Source: Flabesymbios commensalis
Lineage: Eukaryota > Annelida > Polychaeta > Terebellida > Flabelligeridae
NCBI GenBank assembly: GCA_964017125.1
Contig: OZ024905.1
Location: forward strand, 34,755,534-34,819,533
Reading direction: 5' to 3'
Length of the DNA: 64,000 bases
Under the pieces are notes generated by a model. That model did no database searches. It was not told the origin of the DNA and was given only the letters and a program-made list of their open reading frames with translations. Made by a program: the position numbers and the translations under genes. Shown piece after piece: positions 12,615-25,014 of this stretch; within the stretch, counting starts at the first letter, position 1, and every line of letters starts with the position of its first letter.

Positions 12615-15023
12615 CTGAAATTAAAGCGACACGATCAGGCTAAAATCATCAAAAAATCAGTACATGTAGTTTTAATTTGGCTCCTTGATATGTCCATAAT
12701 ATGTCAATACGTCCATAGACTGGACTTGCGTAAGTTTTTTCTTAATTTTATGTTGCGCAATAATATACCTCATCTTTAATTTAACTGATGTTTGTGGTGT
12801 TCAAGTAATCTGGTAATTGACCCAATAAGTGCGACATAGCTAGCGTTATGTAGTCTTACCGTGACCCACCTGCGCTTGTTTTGAAGACTGCGGTTTGTCC
12901 AGAAATCTCCACAAGCCATCAAGTAATCGCCCAACTATTTTATTTCCCGTTCTTTTATTTTCACTGCATTCAAACAAAAAAATAGCAGAAATAAGAGTAC
13001 ATTAATCACATAAATTAAAGTGATTAAGCAAATAAACGTTTTAGTTTCTATTAAAGCAGCCCCTTGGGATGACATCAATTTTCGTTTTTAGTTTTGTAAT
13101 GAAGTAGTGTATCCCCCAGATCATGATTTTATTTTTTTCAGAGTTTTTAGATTTTTTAAAATATTTTTTATCAACATTTCTATGAAACTGTTTAAAACCC
13201 AAACAAACTTTTTGTACACCTAAACACTTGCTGAAGGTCGGTTAAATATTCCTACAGCATTGGGCCACATGGTGATGCCGTCGGCCCACCGTTGGGCAGA
13301 CAATCAGAACTGCAGGTGTATCTCCCCATGTCCTGACTAAAAGACATCAATTAGCGGCCAATTAGCGGCGATTGCTTTGATCTTACCGTCCAAGACGTGG
13401 GAATATGTGGTCTGAAGTGCTGTATATTGCTGATTTGTTTTGTTTACATGGCAATATACGACCAGGAAATATAACTATTTCACTCTTTTTCGGTGCTTTA
13501 AAATTGTTTTTTGACTTTTTTTTATTTTCAGTTAAGATCAGTAGGTTATATAGCTTCATATAAATTAAATTTTCAAAATTGTCAACATTGAAAATGTTTC
13601 ATCCCAAGGGGTCCCTTTAATTATGTTTTTTTTTAAATTTTAAGTCTACTGCAATTGAATTCAGAAAGACAGACTGACTAAGACACTAAGAAAGACTATA
13701 TTTTCAAATATAATAATTTTAATAGGAATTACACAGATTTAGATAAGGAATATCTCATATAATATAATATATAACAATATATTGTTCAAACATTAAATGC
13801 TCAGACGGAAGCTTTGTAAATTATGCTATTTTTTCATATAGTATCAATGTCTAGGGCACATCTTTACTTATTTTATCTGACCAAACGTAAAAAAATGATA
13901 TTGTCGATAACATATGGTTTAGAAATAATTCCGGTCTATCATACACGATAATTGTGATGCATGTTGAAAACAAAAGTAATTTCTGTTCTCAGGAGAAAAT
14001 GTAACGGCAATATTAATTAAGAAATGTACTAGCAATAATAATTATAATAGGCCTAAACATCAACGCGTAGGCCTACTCTTAATCATATTTACCATATTTA
14101 TGTAAGTGTTTCATAATCTGATAATGGGTCAAGTAGTTGCATCCTATAGAGAGTAATAGACTTAACAAATATTTTTTAAATTGACAGATGTCTGAGAACT
14201 TGACCTATGTGGTTTTCAAGGGATCCATGGTGCTTACTGAGAGTCTACTACTACTTGTACTACTGTATTTGAAAAGTAGGCCTACCCATCCTTCAGATAT
14301 ATTTATAGTTATGTTATTAGAGACTGACATGGTATTGGAGGGATATTTTAAATCATATCAACTACATAGACCAAATAATATGAGGGCGTACAATCTTCCA
14401 TGTGATGAGTCTGAGAAGTTTTTATAAATATGTGAGAGTAGCTTGTGCTGCTGCAGAGATTGGGCTTTTGAGCTGACAGTATTTACAGAGGTATAACAGT
14501 TAAGTATGGTGATTATAATTGAAACTAAGACAAATTAAAAATAATTCAGTATTGAAGGAATACCATATATATACACATGATACAGACATACATATATTAT
14601 AGTGTACGCAAATAATATAAATTTATATTTTTACCTCTCTTCTAGCGTACGCTCCAATGCCCCCAATGTTTGTTTTTCGTCTTCAAACGCCACGAAGCAT
14701 CTCAAACAGCAATCGGATATGCATGCCTCCTGGATCCCCCAAAATAACAACTCATTTTGGATTGATGGTCCACATAAAGAATTCGGGAAGTGAAGCTCTC
14801 CACCGCGACAGTAGTCTAATATACATTCGAAGTAGAGTGGATTCCTGTCGAAGTAGTATTCCTGGTTATCAATATCGAAGCTGGGATGATTGTGATCAAG
14901 TTTTGCTAATAAAGAGTGTTGTGCAGCTTTCAATGTAGATTTATAAGTCAAAAATCTCCTACCGCCTACATTGATAACTACCCTGTTCAATCCACAACTT
15001 TGTGTTCTGGTGGGTGTAGCCAT
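11520..15023 (-). CDS. voltage-gated K+ channel, Shaw/Kv3-like, copy 1 (3 exons)
   Basis: Coding exons are 14635-15023, 12870-12963 and 11520-12614, giving 525 residues. The protein would be a pore-forming plasma-membrane alpha subunit that assembles as a tetramer and passes K+ when depolarised. T1 domain at residues 12-120 carries the zinc motif H78-X5-C84-X20-C105-C106 typical of non-Shaker Kv families. S1-S6 follow from about residue 162; the filter TVGYGD is at 367-372, and S6 has PIP (398-400). GDMYPQT after the filter and the T1 text LHFPNSLCG favour Shaw/Kv3. S4 keeps R294, R297, K300 and R303, but the two outer charge positions are T288 and S291. The C-tail has an RRNS kinase-like site. 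All splice sites are GT-AG. The start is the first ATG of the T1 exon; further 5' exons cannot be excluded. Confidence 0.92.
12621..12779. mobile_element. TTAA MITE relative in Kv copy 1 intron 2
   Basis: Starts TTAAAGCGACACGATCAGGC and continues CTAAAATCATCAAAAAATCA, matching one arm of the palindromic element at 3681-4044; ends near CTTTAA. It fills most of the 255-bp intron and lies 4-6 bp from the splice acceptor. The equivalent place in Kv copy 2 lacks it. Confidence 0.7.
12870..12963 (-). CDS. Kv copy 1 exon 2 (T1-S1 linker)
   Basis: 94 nt, acceptor AATGCAG/TGAAAAT, donor GCGCAG/GTGGGT. With the two bases from exon 1 it encodes 32 residues, including [19 protein letters not shown], which joins in frame to VWAVFFN of exon 3. 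Kv channels place exactly this kind of linker before S1. A second GTAAGA donor-like site lies 10 nt downstream. Confidence 0.9.
13055..13616. mobile_element. 562-bp TTAA element in Kv copy 1 intron 1
   Basis: Flanked by TTAA at 13051-13054 and 13617-13620. Ends AGCAGCCCCTTGGGATGA and AGGGACCCCTTGGGATGA (complement) match at 15 of 18 positions. No ORF. The homologous intron of Kv copy 2 (about 38830-38850) reads straight across the site without the insert, so it arrived after the duplication or was lost from copy 2. Confidence 0.8.
14635..15023 (-). CDS. Kv copy 1 exon 1 (T1 domain)
   Basis: 389 nt from ATG to the donor AGAGAG/GTAAAA (phase 2). Encodes the tetramerisation domain: RVVINVGG near residue 14, the [14 protein letters not shown] block, then LHFPNSLCG and FWGI. 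The reading frame meets a stop immediately after the donor, supporting the exon end. Confidence 0.93.
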
Positions 15024-16190
15024 TACTAATTGTTCCTGTAACTGATGCTTGTTACCTTTTCCGCAACTTCGGTTTTTTTTGTATTTTTTGCTATTTGCAC
15101 AAGTTCGATTCCATTTGCTGTGTCGAATAGTTTATTATTTACCAGTAACACGTACGTCTAATGGTCCTACAGATACGTTATATTCAGTGAAAGTTGATTA
15201 ACCGCATATTCAGCTAATTGTGAAATGAATCATATCATTAAGAAAACAATGTTGGTATGAACTCCCGTACAAGATATTTTGCTTTGACATTTGCCGTGAA
15301 CTTGTTCCTGCATGTTATTAGTCTTAGAGATGACCATATGTGCTCCAAAGATGCCTCAGTTATGTGGTGAGAACCTTAATATACCTGTAGGTTGTTAAGT
15401 ATGATTATAATACATTTAACGGTGGGTGCTTGGAACATGATGATATAAAACTGTGTGTATAGGCCTACTACAACACATACATACAAATAGTGATATTTTC
15501 TTTAGGTTTAACTAATCAAAAGTAATTCACAAGTAAATTTTATATTGATTTATTTCAACTAGCAGAGCAGGTGGTATCATGTAATCCGGTATTACATCTC
15601 GGATTTGAAGGTTCACTGCGCCCACAGTGTCAAGCTTTTATTGTTATTATAATAACTCTTTGTTTAACACGTTCTATAGTCAGATTAAAGGTGACGTTAA
15701 GTATTTAATATGCCTCTCCATTGCGTTGGTTTGATAATATCGCTGTCTGAAGATGTTAACCAAATAGTGAGTGTAGTCACTCAGTTTCACTATATCATAC
15801 CAGCAATCTACTTGTTATAATTATTGATGTGTATTAATAATCGGAATAGTTGATACGTAGAATAAAAATAATAAATAATATTGTCTTGAATTGTTTCAAT
15901 TTATACCAGATAGAAAGAATAAAAAAGAAAGATTGTTTTGGTCCTGGTGTGTTAATCAGATTGACCACTATTATAATTAACATTACCACAGATGTTTAGT
16001 GTGAAGTAAGACTGGTGTAGTCTTCTACTCGTCCCACAACAAAGGTGGCCTCAAAGCCTATTCATTTCATTTTTATTTCTCCTATCCAGGAGGTTAGATA
16101 TGATCACCGTCGGCCTTGTCACTGGATTAAAAAACTAACATTCGAATTGTACATAAAGGACCCACAAAGATGTGAAGACTAGGCCTATAT
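15024..16190. other. 5' flank of Kv copy 1 (duplicated segment)
   Basis: No further exon recognised. The sequence is homologous to 44405-45910 upstream of Kv copy 2, including GCGCCCACAGTGTCAAGCTT (15610, 45062) and a shared old SINE tail near 16040. It presumably holds the promoter and 5' untranslated sequence, but no TATA box can be assigned with confidence. Confidence 0.6.
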
Positions 16191-16382
16191 AATTATTCGG
16201 CGGATATTTACCCAGAAAAACGAATGTCACATAATAAGCCTATGATACATGCTAATCCTGGCCGATTGTTGACATTTCTAACGAGGCTTGCATAATATTT
16301 GTGCACAGCAGGACCAAGAGGATTAGTTGATCACATGTATCACCACACTTGCACTGCGGTAGTAATAATAAATAATTATGTC

Positions 16383-16384
16383 AG

Positions 16385-16409
<25 letters not shown>
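16383..16409. repeat. (CT)n dinucleotide microsatellite
   Basis: About thirteen CT units in AT-rich flanks. Confidence 0.9.
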
Positions 16410-16416
<7 letters not shown>

Positions 16417-16446
16417 GCAAACACGAAACATAAATACGTATACGTA

Positions 16447-17583
16447 TAGGGGGCGGGTAAAGGGGGCCACTTAACGTTTCTATGGTATTTAACCCTTTAA
16501 CCGCCAAATTATTTAATCTGATTTTTCACCCACTTGAAGTTGTGTCTCGCTGACGCGATCCACAGCTTCAAGTGAGTTAAAATTATTCAGATTTTACAAA
16601 ATGGAGGTCAACTGTTTTCAAGTATTGCTGATTGATGTCACATTTTATTTTTAACATTTTTAAAAAGTGGTACTTAATGTGCTAATAAAAAATGAAAACC
16701 CGAATATATGCGACACCGGCGGTTAAAGGGTTAAGGGGAATATTCGAACTATTTTAAAACCAATGACTCTTCTATGTTGGCTACATGCTATGTAGATACA
16801 TGTAGCAGACACACTTAGTCTTTCAGGGATACCTTATTTTAATTATAAGCCACATAGATTTGCTCTCAAAGTGACCCCCGTTGCCCAATAGTTTGGGCAA
16901 AGGGGGCCAGCGCATTGGACTAAGGGGGCTACCCCCACTATGGGTACTTTTTTAATTTTCATACACAAGTGTGTACACCGAAGAGAGTTTATTTAAAATA
17001 GATATGAAAAAACCCTTTAATTTGATGTATATGGTGACATGCTTTGTTGGAAATAATTCTAAGTAATATACTGAATACTTTCGTTCACTGGGATTAGCTT
17101 GTGAAGCATGCACCCATAGAAAGTTAGCGGGCAAAAGGGGCCATGCTGTATGGTCTTTGTATTGAAATGGCCTGGACCCCTTTGCCCTTGCCCCCTTTGC
17201 CCAAGGGGTAGAGGTGGGAAACTAAGTCTATTATCTCTCCCCAAAGTAATCTCCTGACTGAAGTAATGACTAATAAACAAAGGCAACATAATGTGCCACA
17301 CAAAACAATGGATTTTCAGAAGAAATCACATAAATTATTCAAGAGATTCATACAGATATATAAGGTTATATTCATAAGATTGTTGCAATAAACCCCTCTT
17401 CATCTATTATTTTTATCTACGACATGTTTGAGATGTCCATTTATGTTTTTTTTGTATACACATATTCACATTTCATAACTATGACATCATTCATATTTCA
17501 TACAAGACGTCATAATTAAAATATCATTGATGGCCGCTTTTGCCCGCCGCCCCCCCCCCCCCCCTTTGCCCGTCTCTCCCCTA
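16447..17583. mobile_element. 1.1-kb element with TAGGGG ends and GGGCAAAGGGGG words
   Basis: Left end TAGGGGGCGGGTAAAGGGGG, right end (complement) TAGGGGAGAGACGGGCAAAG. The word GGGCAAAGGGGGCC or its complement recurs near 16455, 16895, 16920, 17135, 17175, 17190 and 17565. No transposase ORF. A C-run (17549-17564) is part of the last word block. A TTAA element is nested inside (16493-16730). Likely a non-autonomous DNA element; superfamily unknown. Confidence 0.65.
16493..16730. mobile_element. 238-bp TTAA MITE, nested
   Basis: Ends CCCTTTAACCGCC and complement, flanked by TTAA at 16489-16492 and 16731-16734. An inner inverted pair CACTTGAAG and CTTCAAGTG is also present. Same end style as 58312-58595. 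Confidence 0.82.
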
Positions 17584-18032
17584 ACATTTATACAATGTTG
17601 GACAAAAGTCGAAAACGTTGGGCCGACATTGTATACATGTTATACAAATGTTTCGTGTTTGCTGGATGGAACCAGTGGAGTCAAAATCGTGCTGTGTTTT
17701 ACACCACCATTCCACGTTTTAGAAGTGTGAAGTGATTGATAAAGCCTACTGATCGTGATCGTGATGCCAATGTCAAAGTGAAACCATACAATCTTTTCCG
17801 CGTCGCATCACTACCAATTTCATGTTTCCACGCACAGCTGAGTGGGCGCTGTTTTGGGTGGAAGAGGATTCCTCGTCGTGTTAATATTTTTAATTGATTG
17901 TTTAGTACATGTTTTGGGGCTTTAAAGTAATGTAATTTTTTGGACAAACGTTAACATAATATTGCCGTCATAACCAAATTTTCACACGATTTGTACTCAT
18001 CTTCTATCTGATTTGGAAATACACTTGTGGTA
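17584..18032. other. intergenic with AACGTTGG-family fragment
   Basis: Near 17590-17665 a fragment with AACGTTGGGCCGACATTG and TCGTGTTTGCTGG matches the dispersed AACGTTGGCCCAATG family. No gene seen in the rest. Confidence 0.5.
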
Positions 18033-18239
18033 TATACTGTAGATCTGGTATTTTTCCCGTGTTTAGATTTTCGCGAATTTGTGATTTTGGGACTTTTTAC
18101 GAAATATATAATTTGCGAATTATTGATTTCGATGATAGGTAGCGCTCATAATAAAAATATTCGGAAGATTCTAAAATTTGCAAATTGGTCCTCTTCGCAA
18201 AAATTAAAACCTCGCGAATATTACCAGATTTACAGTATA
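18033..18239. mobile_element. 207-bp MITE with TATACTGTARATCTGGT ends
   Basis: The 17-bp ends match at 16 positions, and a second inner inverted pair is present (TTCGCGAA near the left, TCGCGAA near the right). TA duplication is likely. A short ORF inside is not a gene. Confidence 0.75.
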
Positions 18240-19654
18240 CTTCAGTATACAAAATATACAGAATGTGGAGTGTACGTAGCGTGTTGACAAGAAAAATGTA
18301 TCATATCTAATATATAGAGTCACAGTCACAAACATCAATGAAGGTTTAGAGCTGGTAATATCAGTAGGCTATACGCGCCTCGGGCTTCAAACGACTATGG
18401 TCCAGCTCTAATCTAACGACTCGGGCCTCAAATAACTATAACGCCCTCAAAACACGCGCTATTGTTATATTAGATTCATGAAAAACCTGACACGGTCTTT
18501 TTTGCTGTTACTAAATACCGGTACCTACTAATTACACATAGAATCTGCTGATTTTAATATGAATAGTTGCTTGGACGGTTTATTGTTCCACGTATCGGGT
18601 AGGTCTACATATCCTAAAATCAAATAAATTTCATTTGTCTCTCATGAAGATTAGAATAAGAAATATTAGAATAAGAATATTTATTGGGTCACCATTCAGT
18701 TTTTACATTATTGGAACTCATTCCAACAATGTTTTAATATGGTTCACAAAACGGATTCTGGGCACTATTTTTTTGTGTCCATATAATGTGTGTCCCAAAT
18801 GACTATCACTCACATCTTCTCAAATACGGCAAAACGCATAGGTTCAATTTTCTGTCATTCCATAGCCTACAGTAGACCCACCAAACGTTGTTTTTGAATA
18901 AGCATAAATATCAGTATTTGCTGAGTTATTAGGATTTCCGTCGTCAATTTTATGACAGTTAGGGGTCACGAAATTTTGAGCTATGTGTTGGGCTATTGAT
19001 TTATACCCTGTAGATAGCCAGTAGATTTTACTGAGAACAATGCCTACCTTGGGATCAAACTAGGCCAATATAATCTTAAGAAACCGCCACAATGAGAGTT
19101 TGAAACTGGGGAAAGCTAACAGATCTTTTGCTCTTGAGACCAAATTTATCATGATATCGATACAATATTTTGCAATAATATATATTGCCTTTGAAAATCT
19201 AACCCTTGGTTTAAATGCCGCTGGCACCATAGCTACAATTGTGGTAAAAAACATTCTGAGATAGGCTGACCTACATCTTAAGCAGATCATAGGACGAGAT
19301 AGACTTCCCTGACCAATCAACACACACAGAATCTGGGTCGTCACATCCCTGGACATTTCAGTATATATACACGGTATACCAGTAAACATGTGACAATGAT
19401 CCGTGTTGTTTCAATGCTGGGCCAACGTCTCGGAATGGTCCTATTTACGATAACATCTGCTGATTGGCTTTCAGCAACCACGTGATAACGCATAGACTCA
19501 TTGTACATGTTGTATAGGAGTTCTCTCACTACTCTCAAGCCAAAATGCAGTATCTGCTCACTTCACAAGTGAGCACATACTGCCTTTGCAGAGGGGATAA
19601 CGTACTACAACGGAGGGGGTGCTCATTCTGAGGCGTATACGCCACTGATCTGCA
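18240..19654. other. intergenic, no gene recognised
   Basis: AT-rich. A 109-codon minus-strand frame at 19060-19389 was examined; it has no recognisable domain. Near 19405-19440 is a fragment of the AACGTTGG family (GGGCCAACGTCTCGG). Confidence 0.4.
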
Positions 19655-20484
19655 TGTAGGGGAGAGTCGGGTTAGTTGAGCTACGTTTTGCAATATTTTG
19701 TCTGGTGTTTTCCTAGTTGATCGCAGAATGATTGGGATCGAAAGATGAAAAGAACAATTTAAGAAAATGTTATGGATACGCAACTGAAAGTGGTGAAAGT
19801 GGCTCAACTGACCCGCTGTATGGGGTAAGTTGTGCCAAGCAAGGGGGTGGGTTGATCACCTAGAGTAAGAATTCACAATTGACAAATTTGCATGCCAACA
19901 TGTTATTTTTTGTCCAGAAAATGCAAAAATAAAAAAAAATAAACACTTCTGTACATCACATAAGGGTCAAATTTGTTGACAAATCTCCTCCAAGTCCTAA
20001 GTGATACAATCGGCATTATAACATGTATTGATGCATGGATCATTGTTTCCTTGTATTCATTAAGAAGATATATACTATTATTGTGTGTCTTTATTATATA
20101 TAATGCCATTTGTTACACTATATCACATTCTATAATAATATATTATGTTCCCACTGGGGTATGATGAGCCATGTCGAGTGGGGTTAGTTGATCCACATTC
20201 TGTAATAATATATTTTACCTACTGGGGTAAGATGAGCCATAAATGGGGTTAATTGAGCCGGTTGATCAACTTATCCCATCTTATTTGGATCAACTTACCC
20301 CACAACAGCCATATTGTAAAATGTCAAATTTTGTGACATTTCAAGGATCCAGGTTGAGTGTTACATTGCTTCCGTAATATCAATGCAACATTACAATATC
20401 TGAATTCTACTGACTACAGAGAAAAATACAGAGTTTTCGTAAAATGAAAGCTCTTTTTATAGAACCCAAAATAGATTAATAATC

Positions 20485-20782
20485 TTAGACGAATCCCAAG
20501 CTATGTAATTCGTGGTTTGCTCGGATCTCGATTTGTTTGTAACAGTCTCTTTTAGCAGTTAAATCTGTGGGGCTGGTCCAGCCAACAATTAATCCGAAAG
20601 AATATAAATTTATATACCAGATTCTATGTCTATCAAGAATAGCTCTTTTAGCAGTGAAAGCTGTGAGGCTGGTCCAAGCCAAAAATTTATCCGAAAGAAA
20701 TATAAATTTATATACCAGATTCTATGTCTATCAAGAAAATCTTGTATTTCAAATACGTTTCAATAGTTCTTTTATATATTAG
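20485..20782. repeat. repeat unit, two adjacent copies plus one at 25495-25650
   Basis: GTGGGGCTGGTCCAGCC or similar is followed by ATCCGAAAGAAATATAAATT and ATACCAGATTCTATGTCTAT. Copies are at 20490-20640, 20645-20740 and 25495-25650. ORFs on both strands here are repeat artefacts. Confidence 0.75.
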
Positions 20783-22139
20783 ATATAGTTTCGCATTGTT
20801 TTTAAATATTTTCAACCATGTGTCAGTGGTTCTTTAGATTGACTTCGATTGATCATCGCCAACATCGGACCGGTCACATGGTCCACTTCAAATTCTTATA
20901 TTATCGCTAACGCTGAATTCGTGTTTTTATTAACTATTAATAATAGTATTATCCGTACGCGCTGTTAATTAAATGTCAAAGTTACTGGAGTCTAGATATA
21001 GTCTAGACTCGGCTCTAACTGTTACTATAACTGTTGGTATACTCTATAGAATAATAGAATATAGCCATAGGGCTAGGACTAGACTTTGGTCTAATTTATT
21101 TTAAATCTAATGGTCTAGGCCTAATTCTAGACATTGCACATTAAAAAATTGTAGCTGTCTACAAACTCGTAGATAGTCTAGGCCTAGTCTAATCGCTTTT
21201 TGTTTCATTTCATGAAATCAAAAATTTTGCGCTGCCTTATCTCATTTTCATGGAAAAAAATAAAATATACGATGTAGACTAGTCTACCATTAGACTGGTT
21301 AATGAATCGTCATTATTAGTGTAATAGTCGGCACCACTTCCAGTCACTGACAGTGACATATTTTTGGAGTGACAAATTCATAATCATCTGGATTAAATTT
21401 GGTTTGGACTGTTCTTTCATGATTTTAATAAAATGACTAAAAATTATACAATCTTAGGAATTTAAGCGCTAGTGTTAACTTTAAATTAAGGTAAAAGCAC
21501 AATGACCATATAATTTTGATTTAATTTAAATCAATGAGAGTGGTGATAGTTGTTTCTAAAATTTGATTTAAAATAGCAAGAATTGATGAACTTTTTGAGG
21601 CGATAACCAATTGCACATTGAAAAACTGTACCTATTTATATTTTATTTTTATATTACTATATATATCTATGAAGAAAATTTATTTTACAAATATTTTTAA
21701 TAGTTTGTGTATATATTTGATAACAGCTTTGCGTGGTTATTATTGAATCTGTCTGACCAATTATTTGGATTATGACCCTTATCTTTGTCACATTGACATT
21801 GATTGGCTTTTTATGTGGTCTAGTCAGTCTCAAAACCTCACATTATCGTTCACTCATTCTTTGTTTCGATCGTAAATTTCCGTTGTTATTAAATTATCAA
21901 ATTTAACGAATTGAGCATAAAACAAGAATTCTCATAAATGCAGAGTAACACTGGTCGGTTCCTCATTTATAAAACATTTGCGGAATGACATAACGAAAAA
22001 ACCATTTGCATTTTTGCATCCAAATTTTGGTTTGGATGATGCTTCCATAACTTTTAATATGTCAAGGGGGATGGAACATAGTTTCATCTAAATTGTTATA
22101 TAAAAAATTGGTTTTATTCAGGTGAAAAAGTACTATGTT

Positions 22140-23190
22140 AACTTGTTGTGATTCGCTGAGTAAACATTTGAGATGGCGTTCACTTTAATGCAATAGACAA
22201 TATTAATTTTATAAATCAATGATAATTGTGTCAGAGAATTTGTTTAACAAAGATTGATTAACTCTTGAGGCGATAACCACTTTAGCTGCTTTTATGCATT
22301 TATGCTAATTTGTGGTTGACTCACTGATTCCTTTCAGGAACTGTTTTCCTGTGGGCCATTCTCTGGCATTGCCACTGCGGCCTTATGGGGTTTCTGATAG
22401 GTCTTGTTGTCAGGACCATATGTTTTTGGCCTTTTTCCACGTGGTTGGGAGTTTCATCTTTGTTACTTACATTTTTGTGGGTACATTTTATCGTGTGATT
22501 TGCTGGGTCAACTTTATAAATTATCTTGATAAGAAGATTGATTCTTGTTGTGATTCGCTGAGTAAACATTGAGATGGCGCTCACTTTAATGCAATAGACA
22601 ATATTAATTTTTATAAATCAATGATAATTGTGTCAGAGAATTTGTTTACCAAAGATTGATTAACTCTGCAGGCGATAACCACTTTGGCTGCTTTTATGCA
22701 TTTATGCCAATTTGTGGTTGACTCACTGATTCCTTTCAGGAACTGTTTTTCCTGCGGGCCATTCTTTGGCATTGCCATTGCGGCCTTATGGGGTTTCAGA
22801 TAGGTCTTGTTGTCAGGAACATATGTTTTTGGCCTTTTTCCTCGTTGTTGGGAGTTTCATCTTTGTTACTTAATTTATTTGGGTACATTTTATCGTGTGA
22901 TTTGCGGGGCAAAAATTTACAAATAATATAACTCAATAAGAGGAGCTATTGTTGTTTCTAGGATTTGATTTAGCAAGAATTGATAAACTCTGGAGGCGAA
23001 AATCACATTGGCTGATGCCAATTTGTGCTTGACCCACTGATTCCTGTCAGAATTTGTTTCCTGTGGGCTATTTTCTGGCCTCGCCAGTAGAGCTTTCGGT
23101 TTCAGATAGACTTTGTCAAAAATATGTTTTTGGCACCTTTCCTCTTTGATTGGAGTTTTCTTTTTTTGTTACTTTTGGTCAATGAAGCAT
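22140..23190. repeat. tandem repeat with about 408-bp unit
   Basis: Two close copies start TTGTTGTGATTCGCTGAGTA at about 22143 and 22547. A third, shorter and more diverged piece lies at 22940-23190, and a fragment near 21540-21620. The ORFs in both strands (22312-22584) belong to the repeat, not to a gene. Confidence 0.8.
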
Positions 23191-23679
23191 AGATACCAGC
23201 TACTCTTAATCTCAAATTAAAAAAAAAAATAAAAAAAAAAAAATATTAGTGCTCATAAAGGTATTGAAGCGGGTCGGATTTTCATTTATTTATTGGCCGG
23301 CTGCACTTTAAATGTAGGTTTAAAGTAATTCATGTTAGGAAGTTAAGATTTAACGTTCTCATTAGTAATAATTTAAATTATTGAGAAGAGATATAGTTGA
23401 TAATCTCTTGGTTTCATTTTATTTAATTAATGCAATTATGCCAATTTGTGATGACTCTGGAATAATCCCAGGGGCTGGTTTTCCTGTAGTGACCTCCTGT
23501 AGTGACCTTAGGTTTCAAGTGGATCCTATGAAATTATGTTTTGGGTCACCTTTTTCTTTCTAAATTTTCATCTTTATTTGTTTGTTTCGTGAAGCTTAGT
23601 GATCCAGCAGCTTTGAAATTAAATAATAATAATAATAATAATAAAAAAATGGCCACAAGAATTAAATCTTTCATCATTC

Positions 23680-23716
23680 ATACTTATATATATATATATT
23701 ATATATATATATAATA
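23680..23716. repeat. (TA)n microsatellite
   Basis: TATATA run. AAT and A-run simple repeats lie close by (23220-23245, 23625-23645). Confidence 0.85.
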
Positions 23717-23899
23717 CCGGGTAAATAATTTGTAAATTCAAATAATTCGGGAGAGTATCCAAGCGTACAAGTGTAAGGTAAAAGCAATATAATTATTTAA
23801 TGAAACTACTGCAAGAACATATTATTAATCTTGCATAAAAAAAAAAAAAAATATAAGAAATTGAAATAATTTAAAAAAAGCCAATAAATACAAGGTCAG

Positions 23900-24360
23900 T
23901 TACAACAGGACTTGGCCAGTTGTTACAGGCCGCAGTAATTATTGCATGTCTTATATGCTAACTACATGATGCTCTATGTCTAGCTTGATTAATCTAGCAT
24001 CAGGACTTGCGCCAGCTGCTGAAATCAGTGCTAGTAATGATTGGCAGGATGCATCCGGACTTGCGCCTGATGCGATAAACTTCGTGAAGAACCAAACATA
24101 TGATTATTCATTTGTTAGTTTGGCAGGACTTGCGCCAGCCGTTCTAACTATAGCAGACATGATGGGGAGTGATTTGCCAACTTGATTTGGGCCAGTTGTT
24201 TTTTTATACAATATCCACAAGCTCATTCTTACAGGTGGAATTAGTTTAATCTAGCATCAGGATTTGCGCCAGCTGCTGAAATCAGTACTAGTAATGATGG
24301 GCAGGATGCATCCGGACTTGCGCAGGATGCATCCGGACTTCTCCTGTAGAAGAGAAGAAA
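23900..24360. repeat. array of GGACTTGCGCCAG words
   Basis: The word GGACTTGCGCC occurs about six times with related forms (GGATTTGCGCC, GGACTTGGCC). Two longer copies, about 23990-24080 and 24246-24340, share CAGCTGCTGAAATCAGT and GGCAGGATGCATCC. A 69-codon frame across it is a repeat artefact. Confidence 0.7.
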
Positions 24361-25014
24361 AAGTTAAAATTTTGCTTTTTCGTCAATAACTGCGTGAGTA
24401 AAAAATTATTATTTTTAATATTATTTTTTTTAGAATTCATTAGATCTTGCTCTTGAATATGTAAACAACATTTTTAGTGAATACAGCAATACTCAAGATG
24501 TGGACCATTTCCTCATGTTCCTAATTTGCTTCAAATCCTTTTAAATCTATGTTTTGTGGTCTTCTTATGTTTTCAAAGTGTGTCTGCAATACCTAGGTCA
24601 GCTCAAAAAGAGGTCTGTATACTTCTGTGGTCAGATTTTACACTTACAGAAAATAAAATTACACTGACATTTAAATCCAGCTAGTCAAAACACTACTCAG
24701 ATTTGCTTTATGAATTATAAATACAACAGATGTTATGATAATGTGTCCCTTATTATCTACATTTGGAAATTTTAATTATTTGGTTATGTATTGTTTACAT
24801 GTAAATTTCAAGTTTTACTTCTGTAGACATCCTAATTTCAATTTAAAAACTAAATTTCAGACTATATAGCACTTCACCATTTAGAATTAGTGCTGTTTCT
24901 GATGCCGCAAGTGATGGTGGATTAGACAGATGAGAGGTTGGAATTCATATGTGCTCTTACGATGCATTGGTAAGTTTGTGTTGTGGGGGTCAGACACTTT
25001 GTGTCTGTGTGCCG

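Noticed and set aside
12286-12779. Plus-strand frames opposite Kv exon 3 and intron 2
   Set aside because: Antisense shadows of the channel exon and of a MITE; the same shadows appear at 34746-34934, 14657-14938 and 44038-44319.
14188-14427. Plus-strand frame with a hydrophobic stretch in Kv copy 1 intron 1
   Set aside because: No matching frame in copy 2 and no recognisable family; probably chance.
19060-19389. 109-codon minus-strand frame
   Set aside because: No domain, no splice or start context, no homologous copy; left uncalled.
22312-22584. Frames on both strands with hydrophobic peptides
   Set aside because: They fall in the 408-bp tandem unit, and the neighbouring unit does not preserve the frame.
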